NCBI RefSeq assembly: GCF_003797765.1
Contig: NZ_RKMB01000001.1
Coordinates: forward strand, 186,001-250,000
DNA: 64,000 nucleotides
Source: Ramlibacter sp. WS9
GTDB lineage: Bacteria; Pseudomonadota; Gammaproteobacteria; Burkholderiales; Burkholderiaceae_C
Direction: 5' to 3'
In this document: positions 46,739-55,599 of the stretch, piece after piece
Layout of the letters: the number at the start of each line of letters is the position of its first letter
How positions within the stretch are numbered: position 1 is the stretch's first letter
Made by a program: the position numbers and the translations under genes
The notes under the pieces: generated by a model
What the model saw: only the letters and a program-made list of their open reading frames with translations
The model's database searches: none
Told to the model about the DNA's origin: nothing

Positions 46739-46755
46739 GCTAATTCGGGGCTAAA
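46739..46755 (+). promoter_or_regulatory. Response-regulator-type direct repeats before the two-component operon
   Basis: GCTAAT (46739-46744) and GCTAAA (46750-46755) are spaced 11 bp apart, one helical turn, and lie 43 bases before the small membrane protein that heads the operon. The same box and spacing occur four times before each DUF4148 gene. Confidence 0.55.
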
Positions 46756-46797
46756 TATCCGGGCATAAGCTGTGGCTATTCCAATCAAGGAAGCACC

Positions 46798-47016
46798 ATG
46801 CACACCCATCCGCTCCAACACCTGGCACTGGCTTTGCTCCTGTTTTTCGGCGTGGCCGGCACCGCCGTCGCGGCGGCCGCCGCCTGGGTTTTCGGCCTGA
46901 CTGCCTGGCTGGCTTGCGTTGCCCTGCTGCTTTCGGCGATGCTGGTGGCCGGCGCCGTGAAACTCTATGAAGCATGGCGCGAGGCCCGCTGGGATGCGGG
47001 CCAGACGCTGCGATAG
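46798..47016 (+). CDS. Small two-helix membrane protein
   Basis: A 72-residue protein made almost wholly of two hydrophobic helices (about 8-32 and 34-56) with a charged C-terminus (KLYEAWREARWDAGQTLR). A GGAAG Shine-Dalgarno precedes the ATG. It ends nine bases before the response regulator, so it belongs to the same operon and could modulate the sensor kinase. I know no family. Confidence 0.75.
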   Translation: MHTHPLQHLALALLLFFGVAGTAVAAAAAWVFGLTAWLACVALLLSAMLVAGAVKLYEAWREARWDAGQTLR

Positions 47017-47025
47017 GAAGCCAAG

Positions 47026-47736
47026 ATGCGTGTCCTGCTGGTGGAAGACGACGAGATGATCGGCCAGAGCCTGAAGCAGGCCCTGGGCGCCAACGGCTGG
47101 TCGGTCGATTGGGTCAAGGAAGGGCTGCTCGCGCAAAGCGCGATGGCCGACGGCGGCTACGCCTGCGTGCTGCTGGACCTGGGCCTGCCCAAGCGGGACG
47201 GCATCGAAGTGCTGCGCAAGGCGCGCAGCGTCGGCGACCACACGCCCGTGCTGGTGCTCACCGCGCGGGACGGCATCGACGAACGCATCACCGGCCTGGA
47301 CGTGGGCGCAGACGACTACCTGGTCAAACCCTACGAATTCCGCGAGCTGCTGGCGCGCATGCGTGCGGTGATCCGCCGCCGCGACGGCAGCGCCCATTCG
47401 GTCATCGGCGGCGCCGATGTTCAGCTGGACCTCACCACGCGTGAAGTGCTGGTTCAGGGCGAGCGTTCCCAACTGTCGGCGCGTGAATTTGCGCTGCTCC
47501 ATGCGCTGCTGGAGCGGCCCGGCGCCATCCTGTCGCGCGACCAGCTCGAAAGCCGCATCTATGGCTGGGGCGAAGAGGTGAGTAGCAACGCGGTCGACGT
47601 CCTGATCCACGGCATGCGGCGCAAGCTGGGGGCCGACACCATCCGCAACGTGCGCGGCCTGGGCTGGCGCATCGCGGCTTCCGGGCCGATGCCGGCGGCA
47701 GCCACCACGACTGCACCCGCCGGGAGCACGCCATGA
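47026..47736 (+). CDS. OmpR-family response regulator (QseB/PmrA-like)
   Basis: A DNA-binding regulator of 236 residues. The receiver domain has the acidic pocket VEDDE (7-10), phosphoacceptor D51 in VLLDLGLPKRDGI and K101 in YLVKPYEF. The winged-helix domain (about 130-222) contains LSAREFALLHALLERPGAILSRDQLESRIYGWGEEVSSNAVDVLIHGMRRKLG, close to the QseB/PmrA/TctD branch. The stop overlaps the sensor gene (ATGA). Eleven-base-spaced GCTAA boxes upstream suggest autoregulation, since members of this branch bind direct repeats one helical turn apart. Confidence 0.94.
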   Translation: MRVLLVEDDEMIGQSLKQALGANGWSVDWVKEGLLAQSAMADGGYACVLLDLGLPKRDGIEVLRKARSVGDHTPVLVLTARDGIDERITGLDVGADDYLVKPYEFRELLARMRAVIRRRDGSAHSVIGGADVQLDLTTREVLVQGERSQLSAREFALLHALLERPGAILSRDQLESRIYGWGEEVSSNAVDVLIHGMRRKLGADTIRNVRGLGWRIAASGPMPAAATTTAPAGSTP

Positions 47737-49154
47737 TGAAATTCCACAGCGCCGGCGCCGCGACGGTGCAGGGCTTTCCACAGGGCGGTTCGAACGCCGG
47801 AAAGCGTTTCCATGTGTTCCCGGAAGGGCGCATGTGCTCGCTCCGGCGCGTGTTGCTGATGTGGCTGGTGCCGCTGTTCCTGATCGTGGGCGCCGCTTCG
47901 GCCGCGTTCTCGTATTGGAGCTACAGCACGATGGTGCGGGAGTTCATGGACAGCCAGATGTCGCTGCTGGGCGAATCCATCGCCATGCAGGACGAACACC
48001 TGGTGCCGACCGTGCCCTCCGCTGAGCGGATCCACAAATGGGGTGCATACGTCGTGGAGGTGTACGGCACCGACGGGAAGCTCGAGGTTTCGTCCTGGCC
48101 CCGCCTGGTCGCCGGCCCGCAGGCCGCCGCCGGTTTTGCCGACATTCGCATCGACGGCGGCTCCTGGCGCGTGTATTCCACCGACCCCGCGGCCCATGGC
48201 GGCCGCCGCATCCAGGTGTTCCAGAGCGGCATGTTCCGCGCGCACCTCGCGGCAGAGCGGGCCGGCGCGGCGATCGCACCGGTGCTGATCCTGCTGCCGC
48301 TCGCCATCCTGATCCTGTGGGGTGTTTCCGGGGCGATGTCGCGTGCCGTGCAGGACATCGGCCGCCAAGCCGCCCAGCAGGACGAGCACACCATCGCCGA
48401 ACTGCCGCTGGACCGCGTGCCCTACGAGCTCAGGCCGATGGTGGTGTCTTTCAACAGCCTGCTCGCGCGGCTGCGCGATGCCTTCGCCGCGCAGCGCCGC
48501 TTCGTGCAGGACGCCGCGCACGAGTTGCGCACACCGATCACCGCGGTGGCGCTGCAGCTGGAGAACGTGCGCGCCGACATGCCCGCCGGTGCCTGCCAGC
48601 AAAGCTTTGGCCAGCTCGAAGCCGGTGTGAGCCGTGCCCAGCGCCTGATCGACCAATTGCTCAAGCTGTCGCGCCAGGAAGCGCCGATGGTGGAAACGGT
48701 GGCGAGCGTTGACCTGCACGCGCAGCTGCATGAAAGCATGAACGCCCTGATCGCACTGGCGGACCAGCGCAACATCGATCTCGGCCTGGTGGGGCCGGAG
48801 CTTCAAGGGCCTGCACCCTGCTGGCCCTGTTCCGCGCACGACCTGCGCAGCGTGATCGACAACCTGATCGAGAACGCGTTGCGCTACACGCCCGAAGGCG
48901 GCGTGGTGGACGTGCGGCTCGTGACCGACGGCGCGAAGCCCGCGATCGAAGTGATCGACACCGGCCCGGGCATCCCGCCCGACCTGCTGCCGCGTGTGTT
49001 CGACCGCTTCTTCCGTGTGCCCGGCAGCAATGCTCGCGGCAGCGGCCTGGGCCTGTCGATCGCGCAATCGGCCGCGCAGCGCTGCGGCCTGCGCATCAGC
49101 CTGCGCAACCGCGACGATCGCAGCGGCCTCGTCGCGCGCATCGAGCCCGCGTAA
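47733..49154 (+). CDS. Sensor histidine kinase (QseC/PmrB-like)
   Basis: A membrane kinase of 473 residues with helices at about 38-60 and 178-200 around a short periplasmic domain. The HisKA box is FVQDAAHELRTPITAV with H263, and the ATPase domain has N-box DNLIENALRYTPEGG, G1 VIDTGPGIPPD and G2 GSGLGLSIA. The ATG at 47733 overlaps the regulator stop; an in-frame ATG at 47832 has a better Shine-Dalgarno (GGAAGGG) and would remove 33 residues before the first helix, so the start is open. The stimulus is unknown; metal, pH or cationic compounds are typical of the branch. Confidence 0.93.
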   Translation: MMKFHSAGAATVQGFPQGGSNAGKRFHVFPEGRMCSLRRVLLMWLVPLFLIVGAASAAFSYWSYSTMVREFMDSQMSLLGESIAMQDEHLVPTVPSAERIHKWGAYVVEVYGTDGKLEVSSWPRLVAGPQAAAGFADIRIDGGSWRVYSTDPAAHGGRRIQVFQSGMFRAHLAAERAGAAIAPVLILLPLAILILWGVSGAMSRAVQDIGRQAAQQDEHTIAELPLDRVPYELRPMVVSFNSLLARLRDAFAAQRRFVQDAAHELRTPITAVALQLENVRADMPAGACQQSFGQLEAGVSRAQRLIDQLLKLSRQEAPMVETVASVDLHAQLHESMNALIALADQRNIDLGLVGPELQGPAPCWPCSAHDLRSVIDNLIENALRYTPEGGVVDVRLVTDGAKPAIEVIDTGPGIPPDLLPRVFDRFFRVPGSNARGSGLGLSIAQSAAQRCGLRISLRNRDDRSGLVARIEPA

Positions 49155-49157
49155 ACA

Positions 49158-49227
49158 CGTCATCCCCGCGCAGGCGAGGACCCAGGGCGCCCGGATGCCC
49201 TGAATTCCCGCCTGCGCGGGAATGACG
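49158..49227. repeat. REP-like inverted repeat after the sensor kinase gene
   Basis: Arms CGTCATCCCCGCGCAGGCG (49158-49176) and its complement at 49209-49227 pair over 19 bp with one mismatch. This GTCATTCCCGCGCAGGCGGGAAT type is a common intergenic repeat in proteobacteria. It begins four bases past the kinase stop. Confidence 0.8.
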
Positions 49228-49262
49228 GCAAGTTCATCGACTCGGGCAAGACACATCTTCTT

Positions 49263-49301
49263 GCTAACCCGCAGCTAAGCAAACGCTAAGCCCCACCTAA
49301 A
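49263..49301 (+). promoter_or_regulatory. Four 11-bp-spaced GCTAAG-type boxes, promoter of first DUF4148 gene
   Basis: GCTAAC (49263), GCTAAG (49274), GCTAAG (49285) and CCTAAA (49296) are spaced exactly 11 bp apart. TACAGT at 49312 would serve as a -10 with the last box near the -35 position. The block up to 49328 is almost identical to 50302-50367. Confidence 0.65.
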
Positions 49302-49389
49302 GACCGGCGCCTACAGTTCATTCACGGTTGATGCAGACAACAAGACACCAACCGAAATGTTCATCTCTACACACTGAAAGGTCTCCATC

Positions 49390-49752
49390 ATGAATTCCAA
49401 AGCCATCCTCGCCATCGCCGCTTTCGCAGCTCTTGCCGGCACCGCCGCTCGCGCCGACGACATCACCGTCGACAACACGCCCTTCAATTCGGTGAAGACC
49501 CGCGCTGAAGTGCAAGCCGAACTGACGCAGTTCCAGAAGTCCGGCGTCAACCCCTGGTCGATCCGCTACAACCAGCTCGCCGGCTTCCAGTCGACCAAGA
49601 GCCGCGCACAAGTGCAGGCCGAATACGTCACCGAGCGCAACCAGGTCGCAGCGCTGACGGCTGAAGACAGCGGTTCCGCCTACCTGACGCAAGTCGCAGC
49701 TTCGCGCCAAGTGGGCACCACGCTGGCCGGCACGCCCGTCAACGGCCAATGA
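49390..49752 (+). CDS. DUF4148 exported protein 1
   Basis: A 120-residue protein with signal peptide MNSKAILAIAAFAALAGTAARA. The mature part contains two TRAEVQAEL-type repeats (VKTRAEVQAELTQF and TKSRAQVQAEYVTE), the hallmark of DUF4148, a periplasmic family of unknown function frequent in Burkholderiales. It has its own promoter with four regulator-type boxes and its own terminator, so it is a single-gene unit 235 bases after the two-component operon. Confidence 0.9.
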   Translation: MNSKAILAIAAFAALAGTAARADDITVDNTPFNSVKTRAEVQAELTQFQKSGVNPWSIRYNQLAGFQSTKSRAQVQAEYVTERNQVAALTAEDSGSAYLTQVAASRQVGTTLAGTPVNGQ

Positions 49753-49781
49753 GCGCAACAAACGCGGGCTCGTCCCGCATC

Positions 49782-49815
49782 AAAGAAAAACCGCCTCTTG
49801 AGGCGGTTTTTCTTT
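49782..49815 (+). terminator. Terminator of first DUF4148 gene
   Basis: A 16-bp stem formed by AAAGAAAAACCGCCTC and its complement with a TT loop, starting 29 bases past the stop; the right arm contains five T. Confidence 0.9.
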
Positions 49816-49860
49816 GGCCCTGTGCTCGGAGCGCTGCACTTTGCGTTCTGAGACCTCGCG

Positions 49861-50096
49861 GCAACGCCGCACACGGCTGGGCCGCGGCGCGATGGCTACG
49901 ACGTCCGGCATCGCCTGCTTCGCAGGCTCCTGCCGGATACCCCGCGCTGAACGGTCTTGCGGCCCGCGCGGCATAACTCCCTGCGCTTCGCTCCGGTCAG
50001 ACAGATGCCGCGAGCATGAAACAAGGGGCCGCAAGACCGTCCACCGCGGGCGTCTGGGCTTTACTCGCGCCGCGGCCCAGCCGTGCGCGGCGTTGC
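49861..50096. repeat. Nested palindromic element E3 (long form)
   Basis: Outer arms 49861-49891 and 50066-50096 pair over 31 positions with one mismatch. Inner stems are TCCGGCA / TGCCGGA (49904-49910, 49931-49937), ACGGTCTTGCGGCCC / GGGCCGCAAGACCGT (49951-49965, 50026-50040) and CGCGGCAT / ATGCCGCG (49967-49974, 50005-50012). Order and spacing match E1 although every stem has a different sequence. It occupies most of the 694-base gap between the two DUF4148 genes; I see no credible gene in that gap. Confidence 0.85.
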
Positions 50097-50188
50097 AGTG
50101 AGATGGTGGCATGCCAGCGGTGGCGTGCTGAAATCCCGGCGGCCGACTAAGCATGGGCAAGCGACCAGTGGCGCGCTCAGAGGGTGGT

Positions 50189-50232
50189 GCGAAGCTGTGC
50201 GTGAGCGGGCTGCGGCGCGAGTAAAGCCCAGG
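50189..50232. repeat. Half element E4
   Basis: Forty-four bases beginning GCGAAGCTGTGCGTG match, with three differences, the reverse complement of the right outer arm of E1. No complementary partner arm follows. The linker between E3 and E4 (50097-50188) resembles the E1-E2 linker read on the other strand. Confidence 0.7.
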
Positions 50233-50301
50233 CGACTGGGGTGGGTGGCCCCGCGGCCCAGCATGGCGGCGAGAGCGTGCAAAGCGCGCGTATCGCATCG
50301 T

Positions 50302-50340
50302 GCTAACTCTCAGCTAAGCCAACGCTAAGCCTCGCCTAAA
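50302..50340 (+). promoter_or_regulatory. Four 11-bp-spaced GCTAAG-type boxes, promoter of second DUF4148 gene
   Basis: GCTAAC (50302), GCTAAG (50313), GCTAAG (50324) and CCTAAA (50335), again exactly 11 bp apart, followed by the same GGCGCCTACAGTTCATTC block as upstream of 49390. The promoter has been duplicated with its gene. Confidence 0.65.
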
Positions 50341-50446
50341 TAGCGGCGCCTACAGTTCATTCACGGTTGATGCTGAAGACAAACAAAGACACCAACCGCA
50401 AATTTTTTAACCCAGTCTCTCTTCACTCACTTTGAAAGGTTCCATC

Positions 50447-50740
50447 ATGAACACCAAGTCCATCCTCGCCGTCGCCGCTTTCGCCGCCATCGCTTCCACC
50501 GGTGCTTACGCCGACGAAGCCGACTCGTCGCAGTTCGCCGTCAAGTTCGAAGGCAACCGCACCCGCGCTGAAGTGATCGCCGAAGCCTCCACCGTGTCGG
50601 CCACCCGCAGCACCGAGCCGGCTGGTTCGCGCGTTGCCGCTCCGCTGAAGTCCGGCACCGACGTGAAGGTCGTGCGCGCTCAAGCCGCAGAGGCCGTGCG
50701 CCTGGGCCAGATATCTTTCGGCGAAGCCCGCCCGCTGTAA
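50447..50740 (+). CDS. DUF4148 exported protein 2
   Basis: A 97-residue exported protein with signal peptide MNTKSILAVAAFAAIASTGAYA. One NRTRAEVIAEA repeat corresponds to DUF4148; a second, weaker match lies near KVVRAQAAEAVRLGQ. It is a diverged paralogue of the protein at 49390 and retains the same promoter boxes. GAAAGG precedes the ATG. The function is unknown; co-control with its paralogue by the adjacent two-component system is inferred. Confidence 0.88.
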   Translation: MNTKSILAVAAFAAIASTGAYADEADSSQFAVKFEGNRTRAEVIAEASTVSATRSTEPAGSRVAAPLKSGTDVKVVRAQAAEAVRLGQISFGEARPL

Positions 50741-50762
50741 ACAGCGCCGCATTCCTCCAGAG

Positions 50763-50797
50763 AAACAAAAAACGCCCTTCGGGGCGTTTTTTTGTTT
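50763..50797 (+). terminator. Terminator of second DUF4148 gene
   Basis: AAACAAAAAACGCCC, a TTCG loop region, GGGCG and a run of seven T give a strong intrinsic terminator 22 bases after the stop. Confidence 0.9.
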
Positions 50798-50813
50798 TGA
50801 GGGCGCAACGAAG

Positions 50814-51053
50814 CTAGAAGGTGATCGTGAGCACCGCGCCGCGGGCGGGAACCACGGCGGCGTGCAGCGGCTCTGCGGCCTCACGCGCCGCCAGGTCGAT
50901 GCTGACGGTACCGCTCATGGCAGGCTCGAACGCCGCATGCACAGGCACCAGCTCCAGCGGCAAGGTCAGCGTGTGGGCGTCCCGGATAGCCTGCGCCGCA
51001 GTGCCGGAAGACTCCAGCACGAAGGCGGAAAACGGCAGCAGGTCGATGTTCAT
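50814..51053 (-). CDS. Hypothetical protein, 79 residues
   Basis: A small acidic protein with alternating hydrophobic pattern (LTLPLELVPVHAAFEPAMSGTVSIDLA) suggesting beta structure. There is no signal peptide and I know no family. The start has no clear Shine-Dalgarno. Codon use resembles neighbouring genes and nothing else claims this stretch. The 289 bases between it and htpG contain no other gene that I can see. Confidence 0.5.
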   Translation of the reverse strand: MNIDLLPFSAFVLESSGTAAQAIRDAHTLTLPLELVPVHAAFEPAMSGTVSIDLAAREAAEPLHAAVVPARGAVLTITF

Positions 51054-51342
51054 GGGCTTGGGGCGATTCGGGCGATGTTTAGGGAACCAGCAGGGGCGCG
51101 GTAGGCGATATTCTTAGGGCTGGGTGCGTTGAGGTAATGTAACGAGCTGTTTACCCTTCGCCAAGCATCTTGCGCCTTTCCGGCCGTTCAAAGTTGGGCT
51201 CGCGTCGACTTTTTCACGAGAAGGCGTCCGGGCTCGTCTCTCGCGTACATTTCCCTGCGCCCGAGGCGGTCTTGAAAACCGCGGCGCCGGCCCCAAGGTC
51301 AGGGGCGGTCAAAGCTTTCCTTTTCGTCCGAGAAAAATTGCC

Positions 51343-53277
<1,935 letters not shown>

Positions 53278-53281
53278 AAAA

Positions 53282-53308
53282 AGAAGGGCCCCGTCGGGGC
53301 CCTTCTTA
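53282..53308 (+). terminator. htpG terminator
   Basis: A perfect 12-bp stem AAGAAGGGCCCC / GGGGCCCTTCTT with loop GTC begins five bases after the htpG stop. Confidence 0.88.
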
Positions 53309-53333
53309 CAACTGCGGGGATCACAGGCGCACA

Positions 53334-53600
53334 TCACAGGCGCGTAACGCCGAGGATCGTTCCCACCAGCTTGCCATCGACATACAGCGCGCCTTCCGGG
53401 GCGCCGCTGTCGCCATACAAGGCGTGGAACTCGACGGTGCCCAGCGGCAGCGCACGTGCGGCGCGCGCGGCACTTTGCCTGAGGGCCAACTGCGTGAGCA
53501 GCTTGCTGGCGGCCTGCAAGGCGTCGGCCACGAGGTGAAGCAACGTGGCGCTCAAGGGGCGGGTCGTATCGGTGTCGGCCCAGCTCAAGGTCTTGGTCAT
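53334..53600 (-). CDS. Hypothetical protein, 88 residues
   Basis: A small protein with an Ala/Leu-rich helical centre (LLHLVADALQAASKLLTQLALRQSAARAARAL) and a beta-like C-terminus (APEGALYVDGKLVGTILGVTRL). The ATG has a CTGGAGAAG Shine-Dalgarno like that of the next small gene. It is converged on by htpG. No family is recognised. The gene upstream (53655-53825) runs in the same direction, so the two are probably one unit. Confidence 0.7.
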   Translation of the reverse strand: MTKTLSWADTDTTRPLSATLLHLVADALQAASKLLTQLALRQSAARAARALPLGTVEFHALYGDSGAPEGALYVDGKLVGTILGVTRL

Positions 53601-53654
53601 TTCTCTTCTCCAGGAGGGCCGCCCCGCGCAGTGTGTGCTGTGGCGGCCCGGGTT

Positions 53655-53825
53655 TCAGGGGCTGTGGTTTCTCAATCGGCCGAGCTCGCGTCGCAGGGCC
53701 TGGGCGGCTTGCTGGCGGACGCCGTGGCCGGCGGTTTCGTGTCGGCCCGCCTGGCGCATGCGCGCCGCTGCGACCAGCGGGTTGCGTGGCTTGCGGGAAC
53801 TGAGGGTCAAGGCGTTGGTATTCAT
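53655..53825 (-). CDS. Small basic protein, 56 residues
   Basis: MNTNALTLSSRKPRNPLVAAARMRQAGRH and the Gln/Arg-rich remainder make a strongly basic peptide that could bind nucleic acid. A CTGGAGAACG Shine-Dalgarno lies before the ATG. It sits 54 bases upstream of the 88-residue gene with matching orientation. It appears intact, but I can assign no function. The 380 bases to its right, up to 54205, hold no other gene that I can see, only the palindromic TTGCGCAA block. Confidence 0.65.
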   Translation of the reverse strand: MNTNALTLSSRKPRNPLVAAARMRQAGRHETAGHGVRQQAAQALRRELGRLRNHSP

Positions 53826-54102
53826 CGAACGTTCTCCAGGAAAGGGGCCGCAAAAAGCAAAACGGCCCGGGGGCAATGCCACCGGGCCGTTCGCACCGCC
53901 TGCAAAAATCAGCAGGCTGGGGTGCGATGCCCCGGGGGGTTGTCGGCTCGCGATACAAAGGACTCATTGCCGCTACGGATACGCGGTGCGCCTGCCACGC
54001 ACGAGAGGCGGGCGGCAACCAGGGTGATCGAAGGGGCGATGAAGAGCATGTACTGCGGGCTGGGTTGAGGGGATGGGCCTCGTCGACTGCCAAAACCGTC
54101 GA

Positions 54103-54145
54103 CTTGCGCAAATGATAAAGAAATGTACTTTTTGCGCAAGTGATA
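54103..54145. promoter_or_regulatory. Repeated TTGCGCAA(A/G)TGATA operator-like block
   Basis: TTGCGCAA is itself palindromic and occurs twice, followed by ATGATA and GTGATA (54104-54117 and 54133-54146); CTTGCGCAAA / TTTGCGCAAG (54103-54112, 54131-54140) also pair. An adjoining TGATATTTATCA is palindromic. TGATAAA motifs recur at 54788 and 54831, next to the start of the possible regulator gene. The AT-rich block lies upstream of the two small leftward genes. Confidence 0.5.
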
Positions 54146-54205
54146 TTTATCACTAGACCTGGACGCGGCTGCGCCTGTCGCGTCCAGGCGACAGGGCGCG
54201 CGCGG

Positions 54206-54778
54206 TCAGCGCTTGCGTTTGAGGGGGGCGACGCCGGCCTGGGAGCGCTGCCACACGGCGTGGGCGTCGTCCTCGGCGCTGGGGGCGGGGCTGCGTGTGG
54301 CGGGAGCGGGCGCTGCCGGTGGGGCGCCGGTGGCAGCCGGCATCAGCACCTCGCCCAGCAGGTCCAGCAGGCGGGTGCGGGCGCGTTGCGGATGGCGCCG
54401 GTAGTAGGTGAGCACCAGCCCGACGATGAAACGCTCGTCGTCGTCCTGGGGCACGGGGCTCTCGCCGGCAGGCGGCGCGGCCGTACGCTGCGCGACTTGC
54501 CCGCCTGCGGCCGCGCCGTGGGACACGTCCATCCAGCCGGAAGGCTTGTGGCACAGCACCTCGAACTGGCGCGCCAGCCGTTCGCCGATCTGGCGGGAGC
54601 GGCTCTTGATCTGGCTCCAGTAGCTGGGCTGGATCTGCAGTCTTTCGGCGAAGCGCCCCTCCAGCCCGCGCAGGGTGGCGGTGTCGGGGTCTTTGACGGT
54701 ATTGCGGACGAATTCGTCGAATAACGCCAGTGCGTTGTCCCGCCGGATCTGGGCAACGTCATGCTGGCCTGCTTGCAT
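54206..54778 (-). CDS. Possible DNA-binding regulator
   Basis: A protein of 190 residues with an N-terminal helical region (RRDNALALFDEFVRN, then RGLEGRFAERLQIQPSYWSQIKSRSRQIGERLARQFE) that looks like a helix-turn-helix, and a proline/alanine-rich C-terminus ending in basic KRKR. The start may be ATG 54778 or 54805; neither has a good Shine-Dalgarno. Its direction and the shared TGATAAA-type motifs suggest it controls itself and the small genes at 53334-53825. I cannot name a family. Confidence 0.6.
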   Translation of the reverse strand: MQAGQHDVAQIRRDNALALFDEFVRNTVKDPDTATLRGLEGRFAERLQIQPSYWSQIKSRSRQIGERLARQFEVLCHKPSGWMDVSHGAAAGGQVAQRTAAPPAGESPVPQDDDERFIVGLVLTYYRRHPQRARTRLLDLLGEVLMPAATGAPPAAPAPATRSPAPSAEDDAHAVWQRSQAGVAPLKRKR

Positions 54779-54883
54779 GGACCGCAATGATAAATCTTTC
54801 TGCATCTTGTGGTGCAGATGGCGATGCAATTGATAAAGGCAAGGGCGGCATGGCAAAAGCCGCGTCGCCCTGGGCCGGGGCAC

Positions 54884-55585
54884 TCAAGCGGCGTCGAACC
54901 CGCCCTGGCGGCGCAGCGTGGCGCTCTCGTTGCCTGCCAGCAATTCGATCAGCGCCGCGGCTGCCGCCGGCTGTGCGCTGCGGCTGCACACCGCGGCTGT
55001 GTAGATGGTCGCCAGCTCGAACTTGTCGGGCAGCACGCCGGCCAGCTTCACGCCCGGCGTGTAGAGGATTTCAGTGACCTGGGTGCAGCCCACCAGGCTG
55101 TCGCCCGGCGCCGCCGCCATCTCGCGCATCGCGGTCACGCCGTTCGGGAAGGGCCGCAGGTGGGCCGCCCGCTCCTGGTCGAGGCCCAGCGTGCGCAGAA
55201 CCTTCATGAAGTGGATGCCCGCAGTGGCCTTTTGCGGATCGGGGAAGTAGATGCCCTCGGCCTTGCGCAACAGGGCTTCGAGTGCCTTGGACGTTTCCAC
55301 CGGCGGCAACGGCGCGCTCGCCTTCACCGCCACACCGGTTTTCACGCGTCCCAGCGCCCGGGCGCTGTTGGGGCGCATTTGGCCCTTGGACGCCAGTTGG
55401 GAAATCTGCTCGCCGGTGAGGATCATCACGTCGCAAGGCTCGCCGGCCAGCAGCTTCTCGCGCATGAGGCCGACGGGACCGAACGTGCCCTCGATCTTGC
55501 AACCGTGCCGGGCCGCGAACTGCTCCTGCAGTTGCACGACGAGGCCTTGCGCGGCGCCGCCGCTGAGAACGTGAAGCGTATCCAT
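54884..55585 (-). CDS. ModA-like substrate-binding domain protein without signal peptide
   Basis: A 233-residue protein with the extracellular solute-binding fold: LHVLSGGAAQGLVVQLQEQF at the N-terminus, GPVGLMREKLLAGEPCDVMILTGEQI near 40-65 and GCTQVTEILYTPGVKLAGVLPDKFE late, as in molybdate-binding-type proteins. The start at 55585 leaves no signal sequence, so it would remain in the cytoplasm unless exported otherwise. It begins 14 bases after the Bug gene stop and is probably cotranscribed. No permease is nearby. Confidence 0.82.
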   Translation of the reverse strand: MDTLHVLSGGAAQGLVVQLQEQFAARHGCKIEGTFGPVGLMREKLLAGEPCDVMILTGEQISQLASKGQMRPNSARALGRVKTGVAVKASAPLPPVETSKALEALLRKAEGIYFPDPQKATAGIHFMKVLRTLGLDQERAAHLRPFPNGVTAMREMAAAPGDSLVGCTQVTEILYTPGVKLAGVLPDKFELATIYTAAVCSRSAQPAAAAALIELLAGNESATLRRQGGFDAA

Positions 55586-55599
55586 GTTGTTCGGTACCT

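Noticed and set aside
45692..49154. TctDE-type tricarboxylate regulation because Bug proteins are present
   Set aside because: The two-component genes adjoin a ferric-type binding protein rather than a Bug gene, and the box spacing and regulator domain fit the QseB/PmrA branch better.
43002..50232. Insertion sequence with terminal inverted repeats flanking a transposase
   Set aside because: No transposase-like frame lies between any of the arms, and the arms of different copies differ, unlike IS ends.
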